Source: a virus
Virus record (IMG/VR): IMGVR_UViG_3300023174_000371
Coordinates: 1-36,992 of that record
Length of the DNA: 36,992 bases
Direction: 5' to 3' (one strand)
Each line of letters begins with the position of its first letter. Positions within the stretch are counted from its first letter, which is position 1. Below the pieces are notes generated by a model, which was given only the letters and a program-made list of their open reading frames with translations, was not told where the DNA came from and did not search any database. Below are positions 13,112 through 19,925 of this stretch, one piece after another. Both the position numbers and the translations under genes were made by a program.

Positions 13112-13567
13112 ATGCAGACTTTTCTACCATACGCGCATTTCAAACACACTGCTAGCGTGCTTGACGATAAACGATTAGGCAAACAGCGTGTTGAGGCTTG
13201 GCAGATCCTTAGAGCATTACGAGGAGAAACCAAAGGTTGGGTCAATCACCCAGCGACAGTAATGTGGCAAGGGCATGAACAGACACTAATTGAGTACGGC
13301 TTGGAGATCTGCTTGGAGTGGAAGCAAAGAGGCTTCGAAGACACGCTCTACGCCCGATTTGAGGCTGAATTCAATGGCTGGTCTGACGCTAGACCTTGGT
13401 GGATTGGTTATGAGCCATTACACATTAGTCATAGATCTAATCTCAGACGCAAAGATCCAATTTACTACGGCGCTTTCACTGAACCAATTGACCTACCTTA
13501 TATTTGGTGCAAGCCTGACGGAACTTTTAAGGTAGGAGAAAAACCAGAGGTGGCACTTGTCAATTAG
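13112..13567 (+). CDS. pyrimidine-dimer DNA glycosylase-like, MSMEG_6728 family
   Basis: This 151-residue protein matches the actinobacterial MSMEG_6728 family related to T4 endonuclease V: MQTFLPYAHF start, SVLDDKRLGKQRVEAWQILRAL (15-37), HPATVMWQGHE (46-56) and SHRSNLRRKDP (105-115). Such enzymes excise UV-made pyrimidine dimers in DNA. It is directly preceded by the short repeat module, so it may be separately controlled. In a sunlit freshwater setting, UV repair is a plausible benefit. It may also meet the modified base made by the 16479-19438 genes. Confidence 0.8.
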   Translation: MQTFLPYAHFKHTASVLDDKRLGKQRVEAWQILRALRGETKGWVNHPATVMWQGHEQTLIEYGLEICLEWKQRGFEDTLYARFEAEFNGWSDARPWWIGYEPLHISHRSNLRRKDPIYYGAFTEPIDLPYIWCKPDGTFKVGEKPEVALVN

Positions 13568-13751
13568 ATTCAGAGCAGAGGTTGATGTTTGGCTTAGTGA
13601 AGAACTTATTGATTCATTAGGCACTGCTACAACTTCAACATCAATGCTCAATGAGTTAGCAAAGCAACAGGTAGCAAAAGAAATACAAATGTCATTAGAC
13701 GCATACGGAGTAATTTCAAATGTGGCTAGTGTGGCTAAAACAACCAAATGA
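13557..13751 (+). CDS. small hypothetical protein
   Basis: This 64-residue protein starts at TTG with GAGG 6 nt upstream and overlaps the repair gene by 11 nt. The first part is strand-like (SIRFRAEVDVWLSEELIDSLG) and the second a helix rich in Ser, Thr, Ala and Lys. No known motif. The frame ends with ATGA overlap on an alternative start of the next gene. Confidence 0.5.
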   Translation: MSIRFRAEVDVWLSEELIDSLGTATTSTSMLNELAKQQVAKEIQMSLDAYGVISNVASVAKTTK

Positions 13752-13765
13752 CAAAGGAGGAAGGC

Positions 13766-14038
13766 ATGACTTCAATAGTCAAAGAAGTAGATCAGTCTGA
13801 CTATCAAGGTTGGACTAATCGTCAAACTTGGAGTGTTGCGTTAAACATATCCAATGATTACAACCTATATATGGCGGCAGTAGATTATGTTAGAAAAAAC
13901 ATGAAAAGCAAGAATTTGTATAGAGGGTTTGTTCAGGCATACGGATTAACTGGCATGAAAACATCAGAAGGTTATGTGTATCTGAGCAACAAACTTAATT
14001 ACACTGAACTTAACCGATTTATGAAAGGTTTAATATGA
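13766..14038 (+). CDS. DUF7249-like phage protein
   Basis: This 90-residue protein's signature GWTNRQTWSVALNISND matches the WxNxxTWxVALxxxN core of the DUF7249 type of small phage protein. Start 13766 is chosen because GGAGG lies 5 nt upstream; ATG 13748 is also in frame and overlaps the previous stop. It is helical in its second half and ends ATGA on the next gene. Its role is not known. Confidence 0.62.
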   Translation: MTSIVKEVDQSDYQGWTNRQTWSVALNISNDYNLYMAAVDYVRKNMKSKNLYRGFVQAYGLTGMKTSEGYVYLSNKLNYTELNRFMKGLI

Positions 14039-14229
14039 GCGTAGATCCAAGAGTGCAGTTGTTTTTACACCAAACAGGCGCGCAATTTACTGGCGCGGCA
14101 TTGTCTAATGACGAAGCGCAAATGGCTGAAGTGCTACGCATAGCCAATCTTAACATTGAAGATATGTGGCACAACGCTAACAACGCAGTGTTCAAAACAG
14201 TGATTGCTCAGACGGCAGGCGCAGAATGA
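14035..14229 (+). CDS. small hypothetical protein
   Basis: This 64-residue helical protein (DEAQMAEVLRIANLNIEDMWHNANNAVFK) has no Cys or membrane span. It is coupled by ATGA on both sides. Function unknown. Confidence 0.55.
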   Translation: MSVDPRVQLFLHQTGAQFTGAALSNDEAQMAEVLRIANLNIEDMWHNANNAVFKTVIAQTAGAE

Positions 14230-14441
14230 GCATGATGGGTTCAGGAATCTACGCAGAGGAAGTTGAAGTTGAAATTGTTTGCGCAGAAATGTGCGGATCT
14301 TGCGAAGACGATCAAAAAAATTGCAAAGCAGTATTCATTGCTAGTTTGATGACAGATGATTGGGGAAACATTGATCAACGCGTTAATTGTCCGCAGTGTA
14401 ACCATGCTGTGCGTTACCGACAAGAAAAAGATTATGTCTGA
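14226..14441 (+). CDS. small protein with zinc-ribbon-like Cys groups
   Basis: This 71-residue protein has an acidic N-terminus and then CAEMCGSCEDDQKNC (19-33), and a C-terminal CPQC (55-58). The N-terminal cluster could hold a metal or a disulfide. It overlaps neighbours by 4 and 8 nt. No family is recognised. Confidence 0.58.
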   Translation: MSMMGSGIYAEEVEVEIVCAEMCGSCEDDQKNCKAVFIASLMTDDWGNIDQRVNCPQCNHAVRYRQEKDYV

Positions 14442-14640
14442 TTATTTATTCACAATTAGTGTGTTAGATGACGATTCATACATTGTTACAAGTTACGACA
14501 ATGCGTTTGACGCAATCACTGAATACAACAAATACATTGATCATGGCAACGCTCATATACGGCGTGTCGTGTTAAACGAGCCTAATGGCAACCAGCACAG
14601 TAAGATATTTACGGCGCTTGGAACCCAAGAACTGCCGTAA
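14434..14640 (+). CDS. small hypothetical protein
   Basis: This 68-residue protein starts at ATG 14434, which overlaps the previous stop by 8 nt; an in-frame ATG at 14356 would lie deep inside that gene. The fold looks alpha/beta (LFTISVLDDDSYIVTSYDNAFDAITEYNKYI). No recognised motif; function unknown. Confidence 0.55.
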   Translation: MSDYLFTISVLDDDSYIVTSYDNAFDAITEYNKYIDHGNAHIRRVVLNEPNGNQHSKIFTALGTQELP

Positions 14641-14677
14641 AATGATCATGTCCGATAACCAACCGATAGGGGAGATA

Positions 14678-14767
14678 ATGGACAACATGATAAATCGTTG
14701 CGCACACGGCGCATGGCACTACGGAGAAAAACTTTGCGAAGTTTGTAGAAAGGCGCGCAAGGAGTAA
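14678..14767 (+). CDS. 29-residue zinc-finger-like protein
   Basis: ATG 14678 is preferred because AGGGGAGATA stands directly before it; in-frame ATGs at 14642 and 14648 would give up to 12 more residues. The product NRCAHGAWHYGEKLCEVCRKARKE has three Cys and two His in 20 residues, a compact metal-binding pattern. Its stop TAA is followed by the GTT-initiated gene. Confidence 0.5.
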   Translation: MDNMINRCAHGAWHYGEKLCEVCRKARKE

Positions 14768-14770
14768 TCA

Positions 14771-15163
14771 GTTAAGCGCACTGCTCAATTCCTTTTAGCA
14801 GCCGTATTAGCGGTAGGAATCGGGTTAGCAACTCCAGTTCAAGCACAAGCGCCTGCTTTTAAGGTAAGTATGTTGCCGCCTAAACAATACGCAAAAATTG
14901 CCGTAGGTAATTCAAAGCAGTTTGCCTGCCTTGAACAACTTTGGACTAAAGAAAGTAACTGGCGTCCAAAAGCACAAAACAAAATTAAGATCAACGGCAA
15001 ACAGGCTGGAGGCATACCCCAAGTACTGGGATTGTCGCCTGACCTGCCAGCGCATTTGCAGATCAACAGGGGCTTAGATTACATTAAGCACAGGTACGGA
15101 TCTCCATGTGAGGCATGGGCATTTTGGTTGAAACAACATAAGAAAGGGGTTGGTTGGTATTAG
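14771..15163 (+). CDS. secreted lytic transglycosylase-like protein, GTT start
   Basis: From GTT 14771 the 130-residue frame has a clear Sec signal peptide: basic KR at 2-3, hydrophobic FLLAAVLAVGIGLA (7-20), then TPVQAQA with cleavage expected near residue 25. The mature part resembles actinobacterial transglycosylase domains: CLEQLWTKESNW with a catalytic-type Glu, GGIPQVLG, then GLDYIKHRYGSPCEAWAFWL. AAGGAG (14759-14764) sits 6 nt before GTT. The first normal start, ATG 14870, would remove the whole signal peptide. It probably cuts peptidoglycan outside the membrane. Confidence 0.68.
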   Translation, partial: VKRTAQFLLAAVLAVGIGLATPVQAQAPAFKVSMLPPKQYAKIAVGNSKQFACLEQLWTKESNWRPKAQNKIKINGKQAGGIPQVLGLSPDLPAHLQINRGLDYIKHRYGSPCEAWAFWLKQHKKGVGWY

Positions 15164-15242
15164 TACAACATCACCTTTCGGACTTCCTCTCACAGTGACT
15201 ATTCCAAGCGTAGATCCTGATGAGTGGGAAGATGATGATTGA
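15150..15242 (+). CDS. 30-residue acidic micro-ORF
   Basis: A TTG just after AAAGGGG opens a frame whose middle reads SPFGLPLTVTIPSVDPDEWEDDD. It overlaps the transglycosylase end by 14 nt and the HNH start by 8 nt. The acidic, structured-looking tail hints at a real peptide, but ribosome-site spacing is poor. Could be chance. Confidence 0.35.
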   Translation: MVGISTTSPFGLPLTVTIPSVDPDEWEDDD

Positions 15243-15576
15243 TAAATCAATTGTTGCGCTAGTAGAACAGAGGGCAGGGTATTACTGCGAGGTTTGCGGA
15301 TTACCTGCTCAGGAAGGCATGGCGCTTCACCACCGCAAATTGAAATCAAGAGGAGGCAAAGACACAGTGTCTAATCTCATTAAAGTTCATCACGGTTGCC
15401 ATAACTTAAATACAAACAGTATCCACGTTAATCCAAGTTGGGCTGAAGATAAGGGCTACATGGTGCCTTCATGGAAAGATCCTGAAGAACACCCAATATT
15501 TAGACCTGACGGCGCAATTGTGTTATTAAAAAATGATGGTAGTCTAATTACATTACAAGGAGGCAACAATGAGTAG
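15235..15576 (+). CDS. HNH endonuclease
   Basis: This 113-residue protein has CEVCG (zinc pair), MALHHRKLKSRGGKDTVSNLIKVHHGCHN (the HNH beta-beta-alpha core with HH, N and the final H) and a proline/tryptophan-rich tail. ATG 15220 and ATG 15232 are possible alternative starts in the same frame. HNH nucleases near terminase genes can assist packaging; this one is 4 kb away, so it may instead be a free-standing homing or defence nuclease. It overlaps SSB by 8 nt. Confidence 0.82.
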   Translation: MIDKSIVALVEQRAGYYCEVCGLPAQEGMALHHRKLKSRGGKDTVSNLIKVHHGCHNLNTNSIHVNPSWAEDKGYMVPSWKDPEEHPIFRPDGAIVLLKNDGSLITLQGGNNE

Positions 15577-15934
15577 CGCAAACATTACGGTAACGGGAAA
15601 TGTCGGAACAGATCCCGAATTGAAATTCACAAAAAACAACACAGCATTTGCTTCATTTTCTTTGGCTTACACACCTAGACAAAAACAGGGTGATGATTGG
15701 ATTGACGGAGAAACAATGTGGTTCAGAGTTACACAATGGGGCGAGCGCGCTGAATCAGTAGTTGATTCTATCGCCAAAGGATACAAAGTAGTTGTCACTG
15801 GCACTCTTAAACAATCAACCTATACGGCTAAAGACGGCGCAGAAAAGACTGGTTTGGAGATCACGGCAACAGAGATTGGGGTTGTCCCAAAAGCACAATT
15901 TAAGTCACCAAAGAAAGATATGCCTCAGTGGTAG
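15569..15934 (+). CDS. ssb: single-strand DNA-binding protein
   Basis: This 121-residue protein is a typical OB fold: ITVTGNVGTDPELKFTKNN, ASFSLAYTPR, MWFRVTQWGERAESV, GYKVVVTGTLKQSTYTAKDG, LEITATEIG. The C-terminus is short, MPQW, lacking the acidic DDIPF-type tip of bacterial SSB, so contacts with host repair proteins may differ. A strong AAGGAGG ribosome site precedes the ATG. It protects replication forks and recombination intermediates, in keeping with the annealing and exonuclease genes. Confidence 0.9.
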   Translation: MSSANITVTGNVGTDPELKFTKNNTAFASFSLAYTPRQKQGDDWIDGETMWFRVTQWGERAESVVDSIAKGYKVVVTGTLKQSTYTAKDGAEKTGLEITATEIGVVPKAQFKSPKKDMPQW

Positions 15935-16140
15935 ATTCGGATCTATTAACATCTGACGAGGTAATAGCGAAGTTAGGTATAACGCTTAACAACCTGCGAC
16001 AACTTCAATTCCGCAAGCAATTGGTGTGGGTAAAAAAAGAAGGTCGCAGTGTGTATTATCGTGCGCTAGATGTTGAAGCATTTCGATTAAAGAGAGAAAC
16101 CAAGAGGTATTATCGTGTTGTTAGACAAACCAAGAGTTAA
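15928..16140 (+). CDS. MerR/excisionase-type helix-turn-helix protein
   Basis: This 70-residue protein starts at GTG overlapping the SSB stop. LLTSDEVIAKLGITLNNLRQLQFRKQLVWVKKEGRSVYYRALDVEAFRLKR is the HTH_17-like layout of a helix-turn-helix with a short wing. With no integrase visible, a regulator role is more likely than excision. It overlaps the next gene. Confidence 0.68.
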   Translation: MVDSDLLTSDEVIAKLGITLNNLRQLQFRKQLVWVKKEGRSVYYRALDVEAFRLKRETKRYYRVVRQTKS

Positions 16141-16291
16141 TCACGCGTTAAACCTGTTTGCCGCAAGTCTGCGTAAGCGTGGCTTCAATGATTTGGCTGT
16201 TCAAATTGAGAACTATGAAGAATTACTACTGGCTGAATTAGAAAAACAACCAGTAATTTCTAAATCAAAGAAGTCGCGCAAAACCTTGTAA
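16115..16291 (+). CDS. 58-residue basic hypothetical protein
   Basis: GTG 16115 lies 6 nt after GAGG and overlaps the HTH gene by 26 nt. The frame encodes a helix (NHALNLFAASLRKRGFNDLAVQIENYEELLLAEL) and a basic tail (SKSKKSRKTL). No motif is recognised. Base composition and codon use look like the neighbours, supporting a real gene. Confidence 0.55.
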   Translation: MLLDKPRVNHALNLFAASLRKRGFNDLAVQIENYEELLLAELEKQPVISKSKKSRKTL

Positions 16292-16300
16292 AATTGTCTC

Positions 16301-16474
16301 ATGATAATCGTTGAAGCAGAGATCACAGTTCAAGAAATTGATGAGGCTTTACGCCACCTTAAAAATATGCTTGAAGACAAATACGGCAACAGATTGTCCT
16401 ATCAAAAGCGCAAGATCCTGTTAGACAGCGTAGATGATCTACTTGACGCAAGGTTGAAATTAAGCGTAAAGTGA
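16301..16474 (+). CDS. 57-residue helical hypothetical protein
   Basis: The product is nearly all helix (EAEITVQEIDEALRHLKNMLEDKYG, then KRKILLDSVDDLLDARLKL). There is no ribosome site; instead TAAAAT (16289-16294) lies 6 nt before the ATG, which would suit a leaderless transcript. Function unknown. It ends 4 nt before the ParB-like gene. Confidence 0.55.
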   Translation: MIIVEAEITVQEIDEALRHLKNMLEDKYGNRLSYQKRKILLDSVDDLLDARLKLSVK

Positions 16475-16478
16475 TCTC

Positions 16479-17150
16479 ATGGAGATTACAAAGGCGCAAG
16501 TCACAGATCTGAAAGAATACCGCAACAACCCACGCAAGGGTAATGTTGATCTGATTGCTGAATCATTGTCCAAATACGGACAATATAAACCAATCACAGT
16601 GAACAAATCAACAGGTGAAATACTTGCCGGTAATCACACTTTCAAAGCGGCAAAACAATTAGGTTGGTCAGACATTGATGTTGTTTATGTAGATGTTGAT
16701 GATACAACTGCGGCAAAAATTGTAGCCATAGACAACAGAGCGTCTGACATGGGCGAATACGACAAAATTGTTTTAGCAGATTTACTAGACAGCATGGACA
16801 CGCTTGAAGGATCAGGCTACACATTTGACGAGTATGACGATCTTAAAGCGAAAATTGATGAGGCTACTGCGCCTTCCCTAGAACACAAAACATATTTTGC
16901 TTCACTTGAAGCAGGCGAAACAGGTCAATCAGGCACAAGGTTTATACCTTCATTGGGAGATTACGCTGAAAGGTATATTAACAAGGCAACCCGTATGCTC
17001 ATGTGCGATTATCACAATGACACCTATGTTTGGATTGTAGATAAATTGATAGAATATAGAACCAATAACAAAATAAACAGCAATGCTGAAGCCATATTGA
17101 AACTGGTTGAAGATGTTGCTGGGGAAAAATGCCCTCATGAAATTATCTGA
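16479..17150 (+). CDS. ParB-like nuclease-domain protein of the DNA-modification cassette
   Basis: This 223-residue protein's N-terminal 90 residues form the ParB/sulfiredoxin-like domain: YRNNPRKGNVDLIAESLSKYGQYKPITV (14-41), GEILAGNHTFKAAKQLGW (46-63) and KIVAIDNRASD (80-90). In chromosomal ParB this fold binds CTP; in phages it is often linked to base-modification genes, as noted by Iyer and colleagues. The C-terminal half is unassigned. It overlaps the dioxygenase, so it may direct or license modification. Confidence 0.78.
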   Translation: MEITKAQVTDLKEYRNNPRKGNVDLIAESLSKYGQYKPITVNKSTGEILAGNHTFKAAKQLGWSDIDVVYVDVDDTTAAKIVAIDNRASDMGEYDKIVLADLLDSMDTLEGSGYTFDEYDDLKAKIDEATAPSLEHKTYFASLEAGETGQSGTRFIPSLGDYAERYINKATRMLMCDYHNDTYVWIVDKLIEYRTNNKINSNAEAILKLVEDVAGEKCPHEII

Positions 17151-18015
17151 TCTGCCTGTATACAAAATTAAAAGAGTTATGTCTGAAGAAGACGCAACTG
17201 CTTTAGTTGGAACCACTGTGCCTGACTACGAGCCAACATGTATTGACGAAGGCATTTGGATAGATGAAGATACTGAAGAAATTGTGTTTGTCTATTTCCC
17301 AATGGAGGAAGAAGTATCACTACTTAGAGCATCAGTGTTAAATATCAATTACGGAGAAACAATCCGTCAATCAACAGGTTTGAAAAACAAATCAAGAACA
17401 TTTGGCATGGCGCCAAGAAAAGTATTTCAACGCAGAGAAAGTTGCCGACCAACATCATTGGCTTATGAACAACCTGAAGAACACGCAGTATTGGTTGCTT
17501 TCGCAGAGAAGTTTGCCAAGATGTATAAAGAGTTTGCGCCTGATTTGTACGAACAAGACAAAAAGAACCTTGCTGACGCAGGATTAGCAGATGAATGGAG
17601 ATTGACTGATGACGCATTATGGACTTCAGGAGTTGTCAACAAGGCTTCAACGCTTCCTTATCACAGAGATGGATTCAACTTTGCTACATGGTCAGCCATG
17701 CCAGTTATTCGCAAAGAAATGAAAGGCGGATACCTTACTTTGCCTGAATACAATTTTACTTGCTCATGCCGCGATGGTTGGGTGACTTTTTTTGCTGGAT
17801 ACAAATATGTTCACGGTGTAACACCAATGACGCCTAAAAGCGCTGATTCATATAGATATTCAATTGTTTATTACGCATTACGAGGATTGAAAGATTGTTT
17901 TACTTACGCAGTCGAAACAGCCAAAGCAAGAGAGAGCAGAACTGCCCGTGAAGACAACATGGCTAGAGCGCTCAAAGGCGAAGTAGATATGCCCGTTCTC
18001 GGTAAAGGTAAATGA
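17137..18015 (+). CDS. TET/JBP-like 2-oxoglutarate/Fe(II) dioxygenase
   Basis: This 292-residue protein starts at ATG 17137 inside the ParB end; the in-frame ATG at 17107 is less likely. The iron ligands are in PYHRDGF (H176, D178) and HGVTPM (H226), and R240 in SYRYSIVYY should bind 2-oxoglutarate. GGYLTLPEYNF (197-207) is the strand pair typical of TET/JBP enzymes. These oxidise the methyl group of thymine (JBP) or 5-methylcytosine (TET) in DNA. The next two genes suggest the oxidised base is modified further. The substrate cannot be decided from sequence. Confidence 0.75.
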   Translation: MKLSDLPVYKIKRVMSEEDATALVGTTVPDYEPTCIDEGIWIDEDTEEIVFVYFPMEEEVSLLRASVLNINYGETIRQSTGLKNKSRTFGMAPRKVFQRRESCRPTSLAYEQPEEHAVLVAFAEKFAKMYKEFAPDLYEQDKKNLADAGLADEWRLTDDALWTSGVVNKASTLPYHRDGFNFATWSAMPVIRKEMKGGYLTLPEYNFTCSCRDGWVTFFAGYKYVHGVTPMTPKSADSYRYSIVYYALRGLKDCFTYAVETAKARESRTAREDNMARALKGEVDMPVLGKGK

Positions 18016-18899
18016 CAGTTTGGCAAGATTACGCTGAATTACATCAAGCAATGGTTGACGCCAACGAACTTGATCCAATCTATCCACTGCTGAAAGAAAT
18101 AGCAAGACTACTTGACTTAAACAAAGATGAAGCAGCGTGGTTGTGCCATGTTTATGTTGCTTATTACGATTTTGGTTCAGGGCTAACTTGCTACGATCAA
18201 GTCAGATCTCCAGCAGTGCCTTCAGAGGATCTATTGAAATTACCTTGCGACACTGAGCGTAGAAATCACCGCACACCTAGCAAACTCAAACAACATTTTG
18301 AATCAGTTGTGTCTATTGCTGAGAACAATGGCGGATTGCACACTTGGTTATCAAAATACATACGAGATACACCCCAACAGAGTTGGACGGCAATGCTTGA
18401 TCCGCTTGAAACAATATACGGCAACGGCAGGTGGGCTTCATACAAACTTGTAGAGATGATTGGATTTGTTTGCGATCTACCCGTTGAAGCGCCTGATATG
18501 GGTCACGCCAACAGCACTGGTCCAAGAGCAGGATTGAACTACCTTTATTCAGGATTACCTTCAGGTAACAGACCTTCTGAGATCGCATACTTAGATAAAG
18601 TGTCATTGAATTTGATAGACAAATTGGCTGAACAAGGAGTTCAAACAAGGCTACAAGAGGCAGAAACATCTCTCTGCGCATTGAAGTCGTTAATCAAAGG
18701 CACTTACTACATTGGCGAAGATTTGGACGCCATGCTGGAGGAGATAAAACGGCAACCAAATGGCTTGACAGAATTGGCTCTAGAAGCCCGATCAAATGTG
18801 TTCCCACATAGATACTTGGGGGAGAAAATGGGTTGGGAAGGTGTAGACAAAGCAAGGTTGAAGGCATACAAAGAAACAGGTAAGATCCTTATTAGATAA
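18012..18899 (+). CDS. aGPT-PPlase2 / amino acid:DNA transferase-like protein
   Basis: This 295-residue, mostly helical protein resembles the phage family called alpha-glutamyl/putrescinyl thymine pyrophosphorylase clade 2. It has an N-terminal WLCHVYVAYYDFGSGLTCYDQV (44-65), then IYGNGRWASYKLVEMI (136-151), then a DMGHANSTGPRAGLNYL segment (163-179). Family members replace the phosphate on a hydroxymethyl pyrimidine with an amine such as an amino acid or polyamine. Family match is by recalled pattern, so moderately sure. It overlaps the dioxygenase by 4 nt and precedes the kinase by 11 nt. Confidence 0.68.
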   Translation: MTVWQDYAELHQAMVDANELDPIYPLLKEIARLLDLNKDEAAWLCHVYVAYYDFGSGLTCYDQVRSPAVPSEDLLKLPCDTERRNHRTPSKLKQHFESVVSIAENNGGLHTWLSKYIRDTPQQSWTAMLDPLETIYGNGRWASYKLVEMIGFVCDLPVEAPDMGHANSTGPRAGLNYLYSGLPSGNRPSEIAYLDKVSLNLIDKLAEQGVQTRLQEAETSLCALKSLIKGTYYIGEDLDAMLEEIKRQPNGLTELALEARSNVFPHRYLGEKMGWEGVDKARLKAYKETGKILIR

Positions 18900-18910
18900 C
18901 GGAGGCAATC

Positions 18911-19438
18911 GTGAAGGTAATTTATTTAATTGGCGCACCTGGCGCTGGCAAAACTACTTTAACTGAAGCATTTACAAAAACTTGGATTGAAACAGCAAAG
19001 GTTGAAGATCCAATCAAATATAGAACACACGACACTCCTCATGGCAAAGCAATATCACTTGGTTGGCTTAGACCTGCCTTTGGAGGCACAGATACACTAG
19101 GCAACACTGCCATTGTTTCAATAGAACCTTGGCTACCAACAGTTCAAACAGATCTGATATACGGAGAAGGCGACAGGCTTGCCAACGGAAGATTTTTTCA
19201 ATTAGCACAATCAATTGGCGAATTTCATTTGTTTTATCTGAACACTGAGCCTGCACTTTGCGCTGAAAGAAGGCGACAAAGATCTGAACTTACTGGTAAG
19301 CATCAAAATGAAACATGGGTCAAGGGAAGGGAAACAAAACACCGCAACCTTGCTTCATTGTTCAAAGCATTTGAAATACCTTCAGGGCTATCACCTGAGC
19401 GTGGCGCAGATCTTATGAATCATGTAATCTTTTCCTAA
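18911..19438 (+). CDS. P-loop kinase, probable hydroxymethyl-pyrimidine DNA kinase
   Basis: This 175-residue protein has Walker A GAPGAGKTT (8-16) followed by FGGTDTLGN (57-65), GEGDRLANGRFF (86-97) and ETWVKGRETKHRNLA (near 138-152), a set typical of the small actinophage kinases beside TET/JBP genes. In well-studied systems a 5-hydroxymethyl-deoxyuridine DNA kinase adds phosphate to 5hmU so that a transferase can replace it. Here it follows the transferase-like gene and supports the same three-step route. GTG start after GGAGG. Confidence 0.75.
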   Translation: MKVIYLIGAPGAGKTTLTEAFTKTWIETAKVEDPIKYRTHDTPHGKAISLGWLRPAFGGTDTLGNTAIVSIEPWLPTVQTDLIYGEGDRLANGRFFQLAQSIGEFHLFYLNTEPALCAERRRQRSELTGKHQNETWVKGRETKHRNLASLFKAFEIPSGLSPERGADLMNHVIFS

Positions 19439-19451
19439 CGATAAGGAAAAC

Positions 19452-19925
19452 ATGAGCGACAAAGAGGAAAAAGAGTTAGAGTTAATCAAGCGTGAGACGC
19501 AGGTTGTTGAATTAAGGCGCACTGGCGCTACTTGGGAGGGTATTGCTCAGGTAGTTGGATATAGCAACGCTGGAGGCGCTTACAAGGCTTATCAGAGGGC
19601 AATGGCGAGGGTGTTTGATCAACCTGTCAAAGAACTACGCAACGCAGAACTAGACAGGTTAGACAGATTACAAAGAGCATTTTGGAAAGACGCAGTAGAC
19701 GGCAATGTGAGATCAGCAGACTTCATATTGCGAGTAATAGATAAAAGAGCAAAATTGCTCGGATTAGACGCACCAACAAAAATACAGGCAGAGGTGGTGA
19801 ATTATGACGCAGGAGTTATTGACGCCGAAATTGAACGAATCATCAGAGAACTTAACGAATTGGATCAAAGCATCACGGTGGAGGTGGAGAAAGGAACTAG
19901 CACGGAAGGAACAACTACCGCCTGA
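19452..19925 (+). CDS. terS: small terminase subunit
   Basis: This 157-residue protein has an N-terminal helix-turn-helix (VVELRRTGATWEGIAQVVGYSNAGGAYKAYQRA, 18-50), then helices RLDRLQRAFWKDAVDGNVRSADFILRVIDKRAKLLGLD, the usual build of phage small terminases that recognise packaging DNA. It lies directly before the large terminase, overlapping by 122 nt. The kinase upstream ends 13 nt before it, so packaging and modification genes may share a transcript. Confidence 0.82.
   Translation: MSDKEEKELELIKRETQVVELRRTGATWEGIAQVVGYSNAGGAYKAYQRAMARVFDQPVKELRNAELDRLDRLQRAFWKDAVDGNVRSADFILRVIDKRAKLLGLDAPTKIQAEVVNYDAGVIDAEIERIIRELNELDQSITVEVEKGTSTEGTTTA

Noticed and set aside
13557-13751. Start of a ThyX-like protein
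   Set aside because: Only a few N-terminal residues look similar, the FAD-binding RHR motif is absent, and the frame ends after 64 residues.
15928-16140. Excisionase-type HTH as a sign of lysogeny
   Set aside because: There is no integrase, attachment site or immunity repressor in the window; the fold is also common in plain regulators.
3149-16478. tRNA genes in the gaps
   Set aside because: None of the gaps shows a cloverleaf with a TTCRA arm; all are explained by terminators, promoters or leader hairpins.
16479-17150. ParB-like gene as a plasmid-style partition system
   Set aside because: No ParA ATPase or parS-like repeat cluster is seen; the direct link to base-modification genes fits better.
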